From assembly GCF_003075435.1 (NCBI RefSeq), contig NZ_QCZJ01000003.1, positions 282,059-346,058 of the forward strand: DNA of 64,000 bases. Direction: 5' to 3'. Shown in pieces: positions 18,569 to 28,043 of the stretch. The DNA comes from Terrimonas sp. GTDB taxonomy: Bacteria > Bacteroidota > Bacteroidia > Chitinophagales > Chitinophagaceae. The position numbers and the translations under genes are program-made. Each line of letters begins with the position of its first letter. Positions within the stretch are counted from its first letter, which is position 1. Below the pieces are notes generated by a model. The model was not told where the DNA came from, ran no database searches, and saw nothing but the letters and a program-made list of their open reading frames with translations.

Positions 18569-19240
18569 GAGCGGGAAGTATACACTAAATATACTTTAAA
18601 ATTCATTGATCTGTATAATGGGGCGCATTTCAGGTTTTTGTTCCGGGTAAAAGTTCAATAGTTTAACAGTACTTTCAAAATATCATATTCTTTAGCTTGC
18701 GTAAGTATGTATCGTATTAATATCCAAATCTTATTATCTTAATAATATGTTGTAGCTATCAACATCTATCTTATTACTTTATAATTTTATTTTACAAACG
18801 AGAAACTAATACCGGCACAATAAGATAATAAGGTAATGTGTATGGGGTCTGTATTGTTATGAAGGTAATAAGATCAGCAACGCTCAATAGAATTACGCTC
18901 TGCCATTATTCACGATTTATGAGGCAATACCATATTATCAGCTTGCTGTTCATCTCCCGCTTGCGAAAGTCTGGATTGAACCTTGTATGAGCATTAAGCC
19001 CGATCCTTATTCCACTCCGTGGCGGAGTGAAAAATATCTGCCTGCACTCCAATAATATACGAAGCCTGCATACCCCGCGGGTATTATCCACTGCGGTTTG
19101 TCATGCTGAGGCACGAAGCATCTGCACTGCATTTGTTACAGTTTGCATATGCAGCAATCCGCAATATTTCCTTCAATCTCATGGTGCGATATATACATTA
19201 TTCACCCGTATAGTGTATTTTTCCGCTTTAAAATGCCTGT
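18569..19240. other. 672-bp divergent intergenic region with GC-rich hairpins
   Basis: Between the divergent DUF1080 and GH95 genes. The left half is AT-rich without clear features. The right half (about 19010-19130) holds several short palindromes, listed separately. Small open frames here lack any recognisable product and I do not call them. Confidence 0.6.
19013..19124. repeat. Cluster of short palindromes (REP-like)
   Basis: Three hairpins lie within 112 bp: CACTCCG/CGGAGTG (19013-19029, 3-nt loop), ATACCC/GGGTAT (19070-19084, 3-nt loop) and ATGCT/AGCAT in the TCATGCTGAGGCACGAAGCATC element (19101-19122). The last resembles dispersed palindromic repeats I know from other Bacteroidota genomes. 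Confidence 0.45.
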
Positions 19241-21643
19241 ATGAAACAATCTTTTTTTATAGTTTTCTGTATTTGTTTTTCCGCAACAGTTTTCGCCCAG
19301 AATAATAACCACTATAAGCTATGGTATACCCAGCCTGCTGATGCTGCTGTAAAGGATGTAGATGAAGGTTGGAAAAATGATGAAGAATGGCTGAAGGCAT
19401 TGCCTGTAGGCAATGGCTCTGTTGGCGCAATGGTTTTTGGCGATGTACATAAAGAGCGTTTGCAGCTTAATGACAAAACACTGTGGAGCGGAAGCGTTGC
19501 TGATAACGATAATCCGGATGCATACAGCGCTTTGCAGGAAATAAGAAATTTATTGTTCGCGGGAAAGTATAAAGAAGCAACCGAGCTTACCAACAAAACA
19601 CAAATCTGCAAAGGCAAGGGTTCCGGAAATGGAAATGGCTCAACAGTGCCTTTCGGGTGCTATCAAACATTGGGAGACCTGTGGATCGATTTCAATACAA
19701 AAGGCGATTATAAAAATTATTACCGTGACCTTAATATTATAAATGGTGTTGCTTCAGTAAAGTATGAACAAAATGGTATTCAGTTCAAACGGGAAATATT
19801 TTCAAGCTATCCTGCCCAGGCATTGATAGTTCATCTTACGGCATCAAAACCCGGGTCTGTTTCATTTACTTTGGATATGAACAGACCGGAGCGTTTTATC
19901 ACTACAACAGAAAATAAAAGATTGGTAATGTCGGGAGTGATGAATAATGGTGAAGGAGGTGATGGTATGCGCTATAAGGTAATAGTAACACCAGTTATCA
20001 AAGGTGGTACGCTTAGTGCAAAGGATAATAAATTAATCATTTCAAAGAGCAATGAAGTAATGCTTGTTATTACCTCCGCAACCAATTATCGCCTGCATTA
20101 TCCCGACTATACCAATAATAATTACCAGGAAGAATTAATTAAGCGCACTAACGCTGCCGTATCAACGCCATTCGCTGTATTAAAGCAAAAGCATATCAGC
20201 GATTTTTCATCGTTTATGAACAGGGTTTCGTTGCAATTGGGAAATGAGGGAGCGGATATACCTACCAATGAACTATTGCAGAAAAACAAACAAACTAAAA
20301 ATGAGCCATACCTGTATGCTTTGTATTTTCAGTATGGCAGGTATTTGCTGTTATCCTCATCCCGCAAGGGAACATTACCCGCTAACCTGCAGGGCATGTG
20401 GGCAAATAAAATTCAAACGCCCTGGAACTGTGATTATCATACCGATGTAAATGTTCAGATGAATTATTGGCCGGTAGAAGTTGCCAATCTTTCTGAAAGC
20501 CACTTGCAGCTTGTATCACTTATTGAATCGTTATATGCACCAGGAAAGAAAACTTCGGATATACATTACCGTGCTAAAGGCTGGGTAATGCATCCTATTA
20601 CCAATGTGTGGGGTTTCACATCGCCGGGAGAGCATCCGAGCTGGGGTTTGCATGTAGGTGCTTCCGCGTGGATGAGCCAGCATTTATGGGAGCATTATGC
20701 TTTTACTATGGATAAAGCATATCTCAAAAAAGTATTTCCTTTACTTGAGTCTGCCGCGTTGTTTTATACAGACTGGCTGGTAAAGAACCCGAAGACCGGA
20801 AAACTGGTTTCAGGCCCGGCCGCTTCACCGGAAAATAATTTTATTGCTCCTGATGGAAGCACTGCGAGTATAAGTATGGGGCCTGCGCATGATCACGAGG
20901 TGATTTATAATTTATTTACCAATACAATCCAGGCTGCAAAAGCGCTTAGTGTTAAAAATGATACAATCGCAAAAATTGAATATGCTTTACAAAATCTTCA
21001 GCCGCTCAGTATTGGCAGCGATGGAAGATTAATGGAATGGTCGGAAGAATTTAAAGAAACGGAACCAACACACAGGCATGTATCTCACCTGTTTGCACTA
21101 TATCCCGGGAGCCAGGTTTCTTATTACAGCACGCCGGATCTTGCAATGGCTTCAAAAAAATCGCTTGAGGCAAGAGGAGATGGCGGTACGGGCTGGTCAC
21201 TGGCAATGAAGATTGGTTTCTGGACAAGATTGCATGATGGCGACCATGCGCTTATATTACTGAATCGGTTATTGTATCCTGTAAGATCAAGCGATGTTGA
21301 AATGACGAATAGCGGTGGCACTTATGATAATTTGTTTTGTGCGCATCCGCCTTTCCAGATTGATGGAAATTTTGGCGGTACTGCCGGCATTGCCGAAATG
21401 CTGCTGCAAAGCCATGAATCTTTTATTGAGCTACTTCCGGCATTGCCTTCTTCATGGAAAAATGGTGAGGTAAAAGGCTTGCGTGCAAGAGGAGGATTTA
21501 CGCTTGATATAAAATGGGAAAACGGAAAAGTGATTGCCGCATCATTACTATCTAATGCAGGTGGTGTATGTAAAGTAAAATATTTCGATAAGGAAATAGA
21601 GTTGCAAACAGAAAAGGGAAAGAGGTATGATTTGGAGATTTGA
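19241..21643 (+). CDS. GH95 family glycosidase (alpha-L-fucosidase/galactosidase type)
   Basis: The 800-residue product has a signal peptide ending near VFAQ (residue 20), the GH95 N-terminal beta-sandwich ([10 protein letters not shown] ... [15 protein letters not shown] ... [11 protein letters not shown]) and an (alpha/alpha)6 barrel. Family landmarks are present: [13 protein letters not shown], the general-acid Glu599 in [20 protein letters not shown], and Asp708 with Asn710 in [11 protein letters not shown]95 enzymes invert alpha-1,2-L-fucosides or related L-galactosides. It is probably periplasmic or on the cell surface. A perfect 11-bp hairpin lies just downstream. Confidence 0.9.
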   Translation: MKQSFFIVFCICFSATVFAQNNNHYKLWYTQPADAAVKDVDEGWKNDEEWLKALPVGNGSVGAMVFGDVHKERLQLNDKTLWSGSVADNDNPDAYSALQEIRNLLFAGKYKEATELTNKTQICKGKGSGNGNGSTVPFGCYQTLGDLWIDFNTKGDYKNYYRDLNIINGVASVKYEQNGIQFKREIFSSYPAQALIVHLTASKPGSVSFTLDMNRPERFITTTENKRLVMSGVMNNGEGGDGMRYKVIVTPVIKGGTLSAKDNKLIISKSNEVMLVITSATNYRLHYPDYTNNNYQEELIKRTNAAVSTPFAVLKQKHISDFSSFMNRVSLQLGNEGADIPTNELLQKNKQTKNEPYLYALYFQYGRYLLLSSSRKGTLPANLQGMWANKIQTPWNCDYHTDVNVQMNYWPVEVANLSESHLQLVSLIESLYAPGKKTSDIHYRAKGWVMHPITNVWGFTSPGEHPSWGLHVGASAWMSQHLWEHYAFTMDKAYLKKVFPLLESAALFYTDWLVKNPKTGKLVSGPAASPENNFIAPDGSTASISMGPAHDHEVIYNLFTNTIQAAKALSVKNDTIAKIEYALQNLQPLSIGSDGRLMEWSEEFKETEPTHRHVSHLFALYPGSQVSYYSTPDLAMASKKSLEARGDGGTGWSLAMKIGFWTRLHDGDHALILLNRLLYPVRSSDVEMTNSGGTYDNLFCAHPPFQIDGNFGGTAGIAEMLLQSHESFIELLPALPSSWKNGEVKGLRARGGFTLDIKWENGKVIAASLLSNAGGVCKVKYFDKEIELQTEKGKRYDLEI

Positions 21644-21654
21644 AATTTGCGTTA

Positions 21655-21687
21655 AAGTTTTCCAATCATTCAGGGGTTGGAAAACTT
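21655..21687 (+). terminator. Hairpin between GH95 and smc
   Basis: AAGTTTTCCAA (21655-21665) and TTGGAAAACTT (21677-21687) form a perfect 11-bp stem with an 11-nt loop, 12 bp after the GH95 stop. There is no long T-run, so termination is likely but not certain; it could serve both convergent genes. Confidence 0.5.
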
Positions 21688-21795
21688 GTTACACAACATC
21701 AGGTTACAGCGAAATTTGGGTTTAGGATTTGTAGTTGAGTTTATTATTTTACACTCTCCACCATGAACCCAAAACTACAAACCCCAAACTTTACA

Positions 21796-24700
21796 TTAAT
21801 TCAATCCCCTGAAATCTACCGGCACTAATTTACTTACACCGGGTTCCTGCATGGTTACCCCGTAAATAATATCTACGGTTGACATCGTCATCTTATTATG
21901 GGTAACAATAATGAACTGAGAGTTCTCACTGAACTTACGGATCATATTGGTAAACTTGTTCACATTTGCGTCATCAAGTGGCGCATCAACCTCATCCAGT
22001 ATGCAGAATGGCGCAGGCTTAATAAGATAAATTGCAAATAAGAGCGCGGTTGCAGTAAGCGTTTTTTCTCCACCGCTTAACTGTGTAATAGAAGAAGGGC
22101 GCTTACCTTTTGGTTTTGCTATAATATCAATACCGGTTTCCGCAAGGTTTTCAGGATTTTCCAGTAATACATCTGCCGTATCCTCTTCCGTAAACAATGC
22201 CTTAAACACTTTCTGGAAATTTTCTCTTACCGCATTAAATGTTTCAAGAAACTTTTGATTGGCGGTTGCTTCTACTTCCTGTATAGTTTGCAGCAGGCTG
22301 TCTTTTGCTGTAACCAGGTCATTCTTTTGTTCAAGAATAAACTCGTAACGTTTTTTCATTTCCTGGAAAGCTTCAATAGCGGTTGGGTTAACTTCACCCA
22401 TATTCTCCAAACGCTTTTTCATACGCTCGCAGGCGCTTTGCAAATCTTCAAGCGGAGTATCGGTTTGCCTTGGTTCATCCAATATCGCGTCAAGATCAAC
22501 CCTGAACTCCACGCTCAGGCGCTCTTTCATTCCTGCCAGTTGCAGTTTAAGATCGCTGAGTTTGTCTTTAATTTCATTCAGTAAATAATCTAACTGCTCT
22601 TTAGATTTTTGCTTTTGCTTTAATACATTTTCTTTTTCACTTAATGCATTGCGGCGATTGTAATATGCCTGATCAGCCTCATTTAATTTTTTCTCTTCCT
22701 CATCTTTATTACGCAGCATTTCAATTAATGCTTCGGATGTTGCCTGCAATGCTTCTATAGTAGTGGTAATGTTTTGTGTTGCTTCTTCTAATTGACCCTT
22801 GCTGCTTTCAATTTGTTTCTGCAGATCTGCAAGCTGCCCGCTTTTAAAATCCAGTTCCTGCTTAAGTGAGGTAACCTTGCTTTGCAACCTGGTATATTGA
22901 AGATTGCTATCGTTATATGCAGCGTTGGCAAAATTATACTCCTGCTCTGCAGAAGCGTATTCCATTTCAGATTGCTGCAGCTTTTCCTGCAGTTCATTTA
23001 GCTGTGTGTTTAATTTTTCAAGTGTTTCACGCACGTCTGAAATACTATCCTGCTTATCCTGCAACTGGTTGCGCAGGTCTTCCAGGCGTTTGCTGCCGTT
23101 TTGTTCCTGGTGTGTATAGTTCTCAATTTTGTTCTGCAGCGCAAACACCTGGTTAGTTAACTGGTTGATGATATTCTGCGTTTCGCGAATGGCGTTCTCT
23201 TTCAATTGCTGATTATAGCCAATCACTTCATTATGACGCATCTGGATGGTAGCTTTCAATTCATTTACTACTATTTCCTGCGCCATAATTTCTTCGTGCA
23301 GCTTTTCAAGATTTTTTGCACGGCCTATTTTCTTACCCTCAAACAAGCCTACGCTGCCGCCGGTAAGGGCATATTTCCCTTTTACATATTTCCCTGTTTT
23401 TTCCAGTACCACAGCGCCATTGCTGTTGCGAAGGGCGTCTTCATTTTCGGCAATAAAAACATTGCTTAACAGGTATTCAGCCAGCTTTCTGTAGCTGTCA
23501 TCAACTTCTATCACATTCATTGCGCTGATAGTACCTTCGGGCTGATGATGCTGATCGCCGCTGAACTGGTTTACTTTATCCAGCAAAAAGAAATTAGCTT
23601 TCCCTTTTTTATTGCTATCCAGTAAATGCACAGCCTGCAAACCTTCTTCCAGGTTATTTACTACATAATAGTTGAGGTAAGGCTCCAGCACATTTTCTAC
23701 GGCTGCCCTGTAATCTTCCTTTACATAAATAATATCAGAAAGTATGGGCGCGGTATGATTCCATGAAGGATTATTATGCAAAAACTTCACACTTTCAGGA
23801 TAACCTTCCATCGAATCAATCAGGCTTTTTAATAAAGCATGCTCATTCTTCTTTGCATCAAGCTTACGGTTTTCCTCAGCCAGTTCATTTCTTAAACTTT
23901 CGAGCAAAGCCTGTGTTTGCAGTATCTGCTCTTTGGTATGCTCATGCTGTTCCTGCAATTGCAGAAGGTCCGTGCGCTTATCTTCCAGCTCAATTTCTTT
24001 TTCTTCTTTTTCTTTTTCCAGTTGACTGATCTGTGCCTGGCGCTGTTGCTGCTCTTCTTCACCCTGCACAATTGCTCTTTGTATATTTTGTATAGAAGTA
24101 TCGGCAACGGCTACCTGCTTTTCTGCATCAAACTGGCTGCGCTGCAAAGCCTGGTTATCGCGGCGAATAATATCTATAGCAGAGCGTTTCTCATCAAATG
24201 AATGACGCTTTTCTTCCACCCCTTGTTTAAGGGTATCAAGTTTATCAGCAAATTCGGCTAATTTATTTTCTTCATCAACTATCTGCTCACCGGTAAAACG
24301 TATACTCTCTTCTAATCCTTTTAACTGACCTTCAGATTTTTGTAAAAAATCATTCAGGCTGTTTTGCCTTTCTGTGAGATATTGCAGGCGTTGTTCGCCA
24401 AGTCCTTTTTCATTTTCTTTGGTGCGTACATTACCAAGCAGGTCATTAAAAGCATGCTGCATTTGCTGCAATTGCTTTTCCTGCTCAATAAAGCCTGTTT
24501 TTTCCTGCTCAATGGCAGCTTCTTCCTGCGCTATGGCCGCTTCAATTTCAAAACGCTTATCTATTTCCTGCTGCTGCTGTTCGTTCAGTTCTTTGTAAGT
24601 AATGTTAAAACCTTCCAGTGCTGCCTTTGCCAGTTCAACGCTCAGCTCTTTATATTCTTTCTTTATCTCGTAATATTTCTCTGCTTTCTTTGCCTGGCTT

Positions 24701-25317
24701 TCAAGACTTTTTAGCTGGTTGTTAATTTCAAACAAAAGATCTTCAATACGGGCAAGGTCCTGTTCAGTAGCATCCAGCTTTAATTTGGCTTCTTTTTTTC
24801 TTGTTTTATAGATGGTGATACCGGCAGCCTGCTCCAGCATGCGACGGCGGCTGTTGTCTTTATCTTTGATGATATCATCTACCATGCCCAATTCAATGAT
24901 AGCATAGCTGTCGGTGCTGACACCTGTATCGAGGAAGAGATTATGAATATCCTTCAAACGGCAGTTTACGTCATTCAGCCGATACTCACTTTCCCCGCTT
25001 TTATAAAATTTTCGCGTAACGGTAACCGTATTAAACTCGGTAGGTAACAGGTTGCGTGTATTCTCAAACGTCAGGCTCACTTCAGCCAATCCGCTGGCGC
25101 TTCTTGTTTTTGAGCCGTTAAAAACCAGGCTTTCGAGATTCTCGCTTCTCAGGTTACTGATTTTGTGCTCACCGATTACCCAGCGGATAGAATCAATGAT
25201 ATTACTTTTTCCGCAGCCATTGGGCCCGATAATGCCGGTAATACCTTCATCAAAGTTGATGGTTGTTTTATCCGCAAAACTTTTAAATCCTTTTATTTCT
25301 AAGCTTTTTAAACGCAC
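21796..25317 (-). CDS. smc: SMC chromosome segregation ATPase
   Basis: At 1173 residues this has the usual length and layout: Walker A GPNGCGKSN at residues 31-39, a long coiled coil, a hinge (about 515-680), a second coiled coil, then the ABC signature LSGGEKTLTATALLFA and Walker B PFCILDEVDAPLDD near the C-terminus. It compacts and segregates DNA with ScpA and ScpB, which are not in this window. The start is GTG at 25315-25317: an upstream stop closes the frame and the nearby ATG is out of frame. The C-terminal gene end is convergent with GH95. Confidence 0.97.
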   Translation of the reverse strand: MRLKSLEIKGFKSFADKTTINFDEGITGIIGPNGCGKSNIIDSIRWVIGEHKISNLRSENLESLVFNGSKTRSASGLAEVSLTFENTRNLLPTEFNTVTVTRKFYKSGESEYRLNDVNCRLKDIHNLFLDTGVSTDSYAIIELGMVDDIIKDKDNSRRRMLEQAAGITIYKTRKKEAKLKLDATEQDLARIEDLLFEINNQLKSLESQAKKAEKYYEIKKEYKELSVELAKAALEGFNITYKELNEQQQQEIDKRFEIEAAIAQEEAAIEQEKTGFIEQEKQLQQMQHAFNDLLGNVRTKENEKGLGEQRLQYLTERQNSLNDFLQKSEGQLKGLEESIRFTGEQIVDEENKLAEFADKLDTLKQGVEEKRHSFDEKRSAIDIIRRDNQALQRSQFDAEKQVAVADTSIQNIQRAIVQGEEEQQQRQAQISQLEKEKEEKEIELEDKRTDLLQLQEQHEHTKEQILQTQALLESLRNELAEENRKLDAKKNEHALLKSLIDSMEGYPESVKFLHNNPSWNHTAPILSDIIYVKEDYRAAVENVLEPYLNYYVVNNLEEGLQAVHLLDSNKKGKANFFLLDKVNQFSGDQHHQPEGTISAMNVIEVDDSYRKLAEYLLSNVFIAENEDALRNSNGAVVLEKTGKYVKGKYALTGGSVGLFEGKKIGRAKNLEKLHEEIMAQEIVVNELKATIQMRHNEVIGYNQQLKENAIRETQNIINQLTNQVFALQNKIENYTHQEQNGSKRLEDLRNQLQDKQDSISDVRETLEKLNTQLNELQEKLQQSEMEYASAEQEYNFANAAYNDSNLQYTRLQSKVTSLKQELDFKSGQLADLQKQIESSKGQLEEATQNITTTIEALQATSEALIEMLRNKDEEEKKLNEADQAYYNRRNALSEKENVLKQKQKSKEQLDYLLNEIKDKLSDLKLQLAGMKERLSVEFRVDLDAILDEPRQTDTPLEDLQSACERMKKRLENMGEVNPTAIEAFQEMKKRYEFILEQKNDLVTAKDSLLQTIQEVEATANQKFLETFNAVRENFQKVFKALFTEEDTADVLLENPENLAETGIDIIAKPKGKRPSSITQLSGGEKTLTATALLFAIYLIKPAPFCILDEVDAPLDDANVNKFTNMIRKFSENSQFIIVTHNKMTMSTVDIIYGVTMQEPGVSKLVPVDFRGLN

Positions 25318-25339
25318 GGTTTCATTTTTTTAGAGTGGG

Positions 25340-25347
25340 CAAAAATA
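25340..25347 (-). promoter_or_regulatory. Promoter -7 box of smc
   Basis: On the minus strand TATTTTTG lies 22 nt before the GTG start of smc. No clear TTTG -33 box is seen. Confidence 0.45.
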
Positions 25348-25577
25348 ACAGAATCAGTATGAAAAATAGTGCAGGTAATTTTGCTAAACGCCATTATTGT
25401 TAACGAGTTATACACAAGAATGACACCTTGACGAATGTTATGAACAAAGTGTGGATAAGAAAGGAGATATGGAGGATTTTTATGGGAAAACTACGAGGAA
25501 AATTTCTAAACGATTGTCGCAAAGTCTTCACATATATTTTTTATTGAATAAATGGTGAATGGGGGATGCAAATTAAT

Positions 25578-25615
25578 ACAATGTAGAGACAAGGCACACC
25601 TTGTCTCTACATTGT
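25578..25615. repeat. REP-type palindrome outside the RAYT gene
   Basis: A 17-bp perfect stem with a CACA loop whose core is GTAGAGACAAGG. The same core forms the palindrome inside the adjacent transposase gene. It lies 38 bp past the 3' end of that gene. Confidence 0.85.
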
Positions 25616-25652
25616 TGTGCCATAAAATTTATCTTCCTTCCATTTCGCCGGA

Positions 25653-26195
25653 TTATTGGCTATATAATTTTTTGATGCGTTGGTATTCTTCTGCGCTGCG
25701 AATAATATGTTCGTAAAAACGCGCCTGCCACCTAAATGCCAGCCCTAACCGGTTTGCATGTTTGGTTACTGCCGATTTATACGAACCGCTAATAGATGAT
25801 ACAGAATTTTTACCTTGGTTTTGAAATCGTTGTTGACCAATGGTGGGTGGCGGTTGTGATTGTTTTGGTGGATTTACCTGTAGAGACAAGGCATGCCTTG
25901 TCTCTACAGGTACGCCATCGTTGCCAGTTAAAATCAAAATGCCATGTATATGATTGGGCATTATAACAAATTCGTCAAGGTCAATATTTTTTGCATGATT
26001 TTTTATTTCATGCCAGAGAACATCTGCCAATATTCCTTGTTTAGATAAAACTATTTTTGCGGTTTCAATTTCACCAAAATAATATTCCCTGTTCAGAGTA
26101 CAGATAGTTATGAAATATGGTGCATTCCACCTGTAATCCCGGTTTTGTAAACGCGTAGAAGCAATGCGATATTTATTCTGAAATTTATCTGACAT
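25653..26195 (-). CDS. REP-associated tyrosine transposase (RAYT, Y1/HUH type)
   Basis: From the ATG at 26195 the product has 180 residues. It shows the TnpA-REP fold: RDYRWNAPYFITICT at the start, the HUH metal motif in VIMPNHIHGILIL, and the C-terminal GSYKSAVTKHANRLG ... FRWQARFYEHIIRSAEEYQRI with the likely catalytic Tyr in FYEHII. A longer TTG-started frame to 26246 exists, but residues before MSDKFQNKYRIAS are not family-like. RAYTs cut single-stranded REP hairpins, and a REP lies just downstream. A second perfect copy of the REP core is inside the gene, in the linker between the HUH block and the Tyr helix. Confidence 0.85.
   Translation of the reverse strand: MSDKFQNKYRIASTRLQNRDYRWNAPYFITICTLNREYYFGEIETAKIVLSKQGILADVLWHEIKNHAKNIDLDEFVIMPNHIHGILILTGNDGVPVETRHALSLQVNPPKQSQPPPTIGQQRFQNQGKNSVSSISGSYKSAVTKHANRLGLAFRWQARFYEHIIRSAEEYQRIKKLYSQ
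25875..25912. repeat. 38-bp perfect palindrome inside the RAYT coding sequence
   Basis: The sequence from 25875 to 25912 equals its own reverse complement and has the core GTAGAGACAAGGC. It shares this with the REP at 25578-25615. It is read in frame as part of the stretch VPVETRHALSLQV. Confidence 0.95.
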
Positions 26196-26322
26196 AGGTT
26201 GAGCAGTTAAACATCCTTGAGTAAGACTTTGATATGGTGTTCCCAATATAAATTTACTTTTTCAACCACATATTTGTATAAGATATTCTTCCAGTCAATT
26301 TACAAGCTAAATTTCTTCTTAC

Positions 26323-26330
26323 TATCTTTG
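26323..26330 (+). promoter_or_regulatory. -7 box 6 nt before the 26337 gene
   Basis: TATCTTTG matches TAnnTTTG; a TTTA lies 20 nt upstream (26299-26302). Only 6 nt separate it from the ATG, which predicts a leaderless or nearly leaderless mRNA. It also argues for ATG 26337 over the upstream in-frame start. Confidence 0.55.
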
Positions 26331-26336
26331 GTCAAT

Positions 26337-28025
26337 ATGAAAAAAATGGTTTCAGTACCGAAGTATATTATTACCGGTTTTTTATTATGCAGTATACAAT
26401 TGAACGTGTCCGCTCAAACATCCGCCAATAACGCAACCCCTAAAATCGTCAATATCATCAACTTCATCCGCCTGCTTGAGCCACGTGATGCAGCCATAAC
26501 GGAGGATGTATTATTTCAAACTGTTGTAAAGCAGGTAGAGATAATGAGAAAATATAAATTGCCCGGAACATTTTTATTGCAGTATGATGCATTAATGGAT
26601 GCGCGATACCAGCAACTTTTAAAAAGTCTTCCGGCTGATTCTTTTGAAATAGGCGGCTGGTGGGAAATTCCGCAGCCGCTGGTGGAAAAAGCCGGTTATA
26701 AATGGCGTGGACGTTACCCCTGGGACTGGCATGCGAATGTCGGTTTTTCTACGGGGTATATTCCATCGGAGCGGGAGAAACTGGTGGATGTATACATGGA
26801 GGATTTTAAAAAAATATTCGGTTATTATCCCAAATCTTTTGCCTCATGGTTTATTGATGCGCATACACTCAATTATATGTATGAAAAATATAAGATTGTT
26901 GCGTCTGCCAATTGCAAAGACCAGGTAGGTACTGACGGATATACATTATGGGGCGGATACTGGAACCAGGCATATTACCCGAGCAAGGTAAATAGTTATA
27001 TGCCTGCACAAACAGAAACTAATCAAACGCCTGTCCCGGTTTTCAGAATGTTGGGCAGCGATCCGGTGCGGCAGTACGACGATAAGGGAAGCGGAAGCAA
27101 CGGGCAAGGCGTTGTTACGCTTGAGCCGGTATACCGGTTTGGCGGCGGAGATTCGGCCTGGGTGCATTGGTATTTCAAAACATTTACCGAAGGGCAGTGC
27201 ATGGCGTATAATTATGTGCAGGCAGGACAGGAAAATTCTTTTACCTGGAATGCCATGAAGAAGGGCTTTGAAATACAAATGCCATTGATCGCACAATTGA
27301 GAGATGAAAAGAAACTGCAAGTAGAAACGTTGGCTGCTTCAGGTGAATGGTTTAAGAAGCAATATAAACTAACTCCACCCACATCTGTAACGGTGAATGA
27401 TGATTTAGGCGATAGCAATAAAAAAACAGTTTGGTTCAACAGCCGTTTCTATCGCTTTAATTTATTATGGGATAGTAACAATACACTCCGTTTCAGGGAT
27501 ATCCATTTGTTTGATGAAAACCTTCCTTCTTACTATACTGAAAATGTAACAACCACCAATGAATGTGCTTTTTATACGCTGCCTTTTGTAGATGGTTATT
27601 TATGGAGCACACATGGAAAAACCGCGGCATTGCGTTTTAAAGCAATGGTTAATGGAAAAGAAATAATGATAGAAGGCGGCAGCCCGGTTATAAAAGATAA
27701 TATAGCCGGTAAATTATTTATTGAGTGGCCGGTAAAATCATTCAACGCAAAAATGCTGATGGAGATAAATGAAAAGCAGTTCACCATTAAGATGGAAGGA
27801 GCGGGCAACGCTGACTGGTTTTTAGAATTATCGGCAGGTGATACGGCAAAGTTGCCTTTTACTAAAATCACTTCTAAAGCAATATACTGCCGCTTTGAAA
27901 AAATGAATTATCATGTAAAGGCAGGAAAAGGAAATTTTTCAAGATCGCCGAAAGACGAAGTGATCAGGATAAAGCCAGAGAAGCATGTGCTGACATTGAA
28001 TTTTTCAGAGCGTTCCGGCATGTAA
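26337..28025 (+). CDS. Secreted deacetylase-like barrel protein of unknown function
   Basis: From ATG 26337 the product has 562 residues and a signal peptide ending near NVSAQ. The first half looks like a glycoside hydrolase/deacetylase (NodB-like) barrel: IINFIRLLEPRD, TFLLQYDALMD, the GGWWEIPQ stretch, FASWFIDAHTLNYMYEKYKI, and the GTDGYTLWGGYWNQ loop. The C-terminal half is beta-rich, like a sugar-binding sandwich. I do not recognise the exact family, and catalytic residues cannot be assigned with certainty. It stands between the RAYT gene and GH31, convergent with the latter. A polysaccharide-processing role fits but is an inference. Confidence 0.55.
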   Translation: MKKMVSVPKYIITGFLLCSIQLNVSAQTSANNATPKIVNIINFIRLLEPRDAAITEDVLFQTVVKQVEIMRKYKLPGTFLLQYDALMDARYQQLLKSLPADSFEIGGWWEIPQPLVEKAGYKWRGRYPWDWHANVGFSTGYIPSEREKLVDVYMEDFKKIFGYYPKSFASWFIDAHTLNYMYEKYKIVASANCKDQVGTDGYTLWGGYWNQAYYPSKVNSYMPAQTETNQTPVPVFRMLGSDPVRQYDDKGSGSNGQGVVTLEPVYRFGGGDSAWVHWYFKTFTEGQCMAYNYVQAGQENSFTWNAMKKGFEIQMPLIAQLRDEKKLQVETLAASGEWFKKQYKLTPPTSVTVNDDLGDSNKKTVWFNSRFYRFNLLWDSNNTLRFRDIHLFDENLPSYYTENVTTTNECAFYTLPFVDGYLWSTHGKTAALRFKAMVNGKEIMIEGGSPVIKDNIAGKLFIEWPVKSFNAKMLMEINEKQFTIKMEGAGNADWFLELSAGDTAKLPFTKITSKAIYCRFEKMNYHVKAGKGNFSRSPKDEVIRIKPEKHVLTLNFSERSGM

Positions 28026-28043
28026 TAATACATTACCTGTGCA

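Larger units (their letters stand above)
25318..25652. other. 335-bp region between smc and the RAYT gene
   Basis: It holds the smc promoter box and the REP palindrome at 25578-25615. Nothing else was recognised. Confidence 0.6.

Noticed and set aside
19027..19305. Open frame of 92 codons overlapping the GH95 start
   Set aside because: It crosses palindromic repeats and the GH95 signal peptide in another frame, and has no recognisable motif.
22255..24714. Several plus-strand open frames of 70-116 codons within smc
   Set aside because: They are shadows of the coiled-coil coding sequence, rich in Cys and Phe from reverse reading of Gln/Glu/Lys codons.
26196..26246. TTG-started N-terminal extension of the RAYT protein
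   Set aside because: The extra 17 residues are not family-like; the ATG at 26195 begins directly at the conserved MSDKFQNKYRIAS.
26217..26336. 40-residue upstream extension of the deacetylase-like gene
   Set aside because: It would hide the signal peptide that begins at ATG 26337, and a TATCTTTG box lies just before that ATG.
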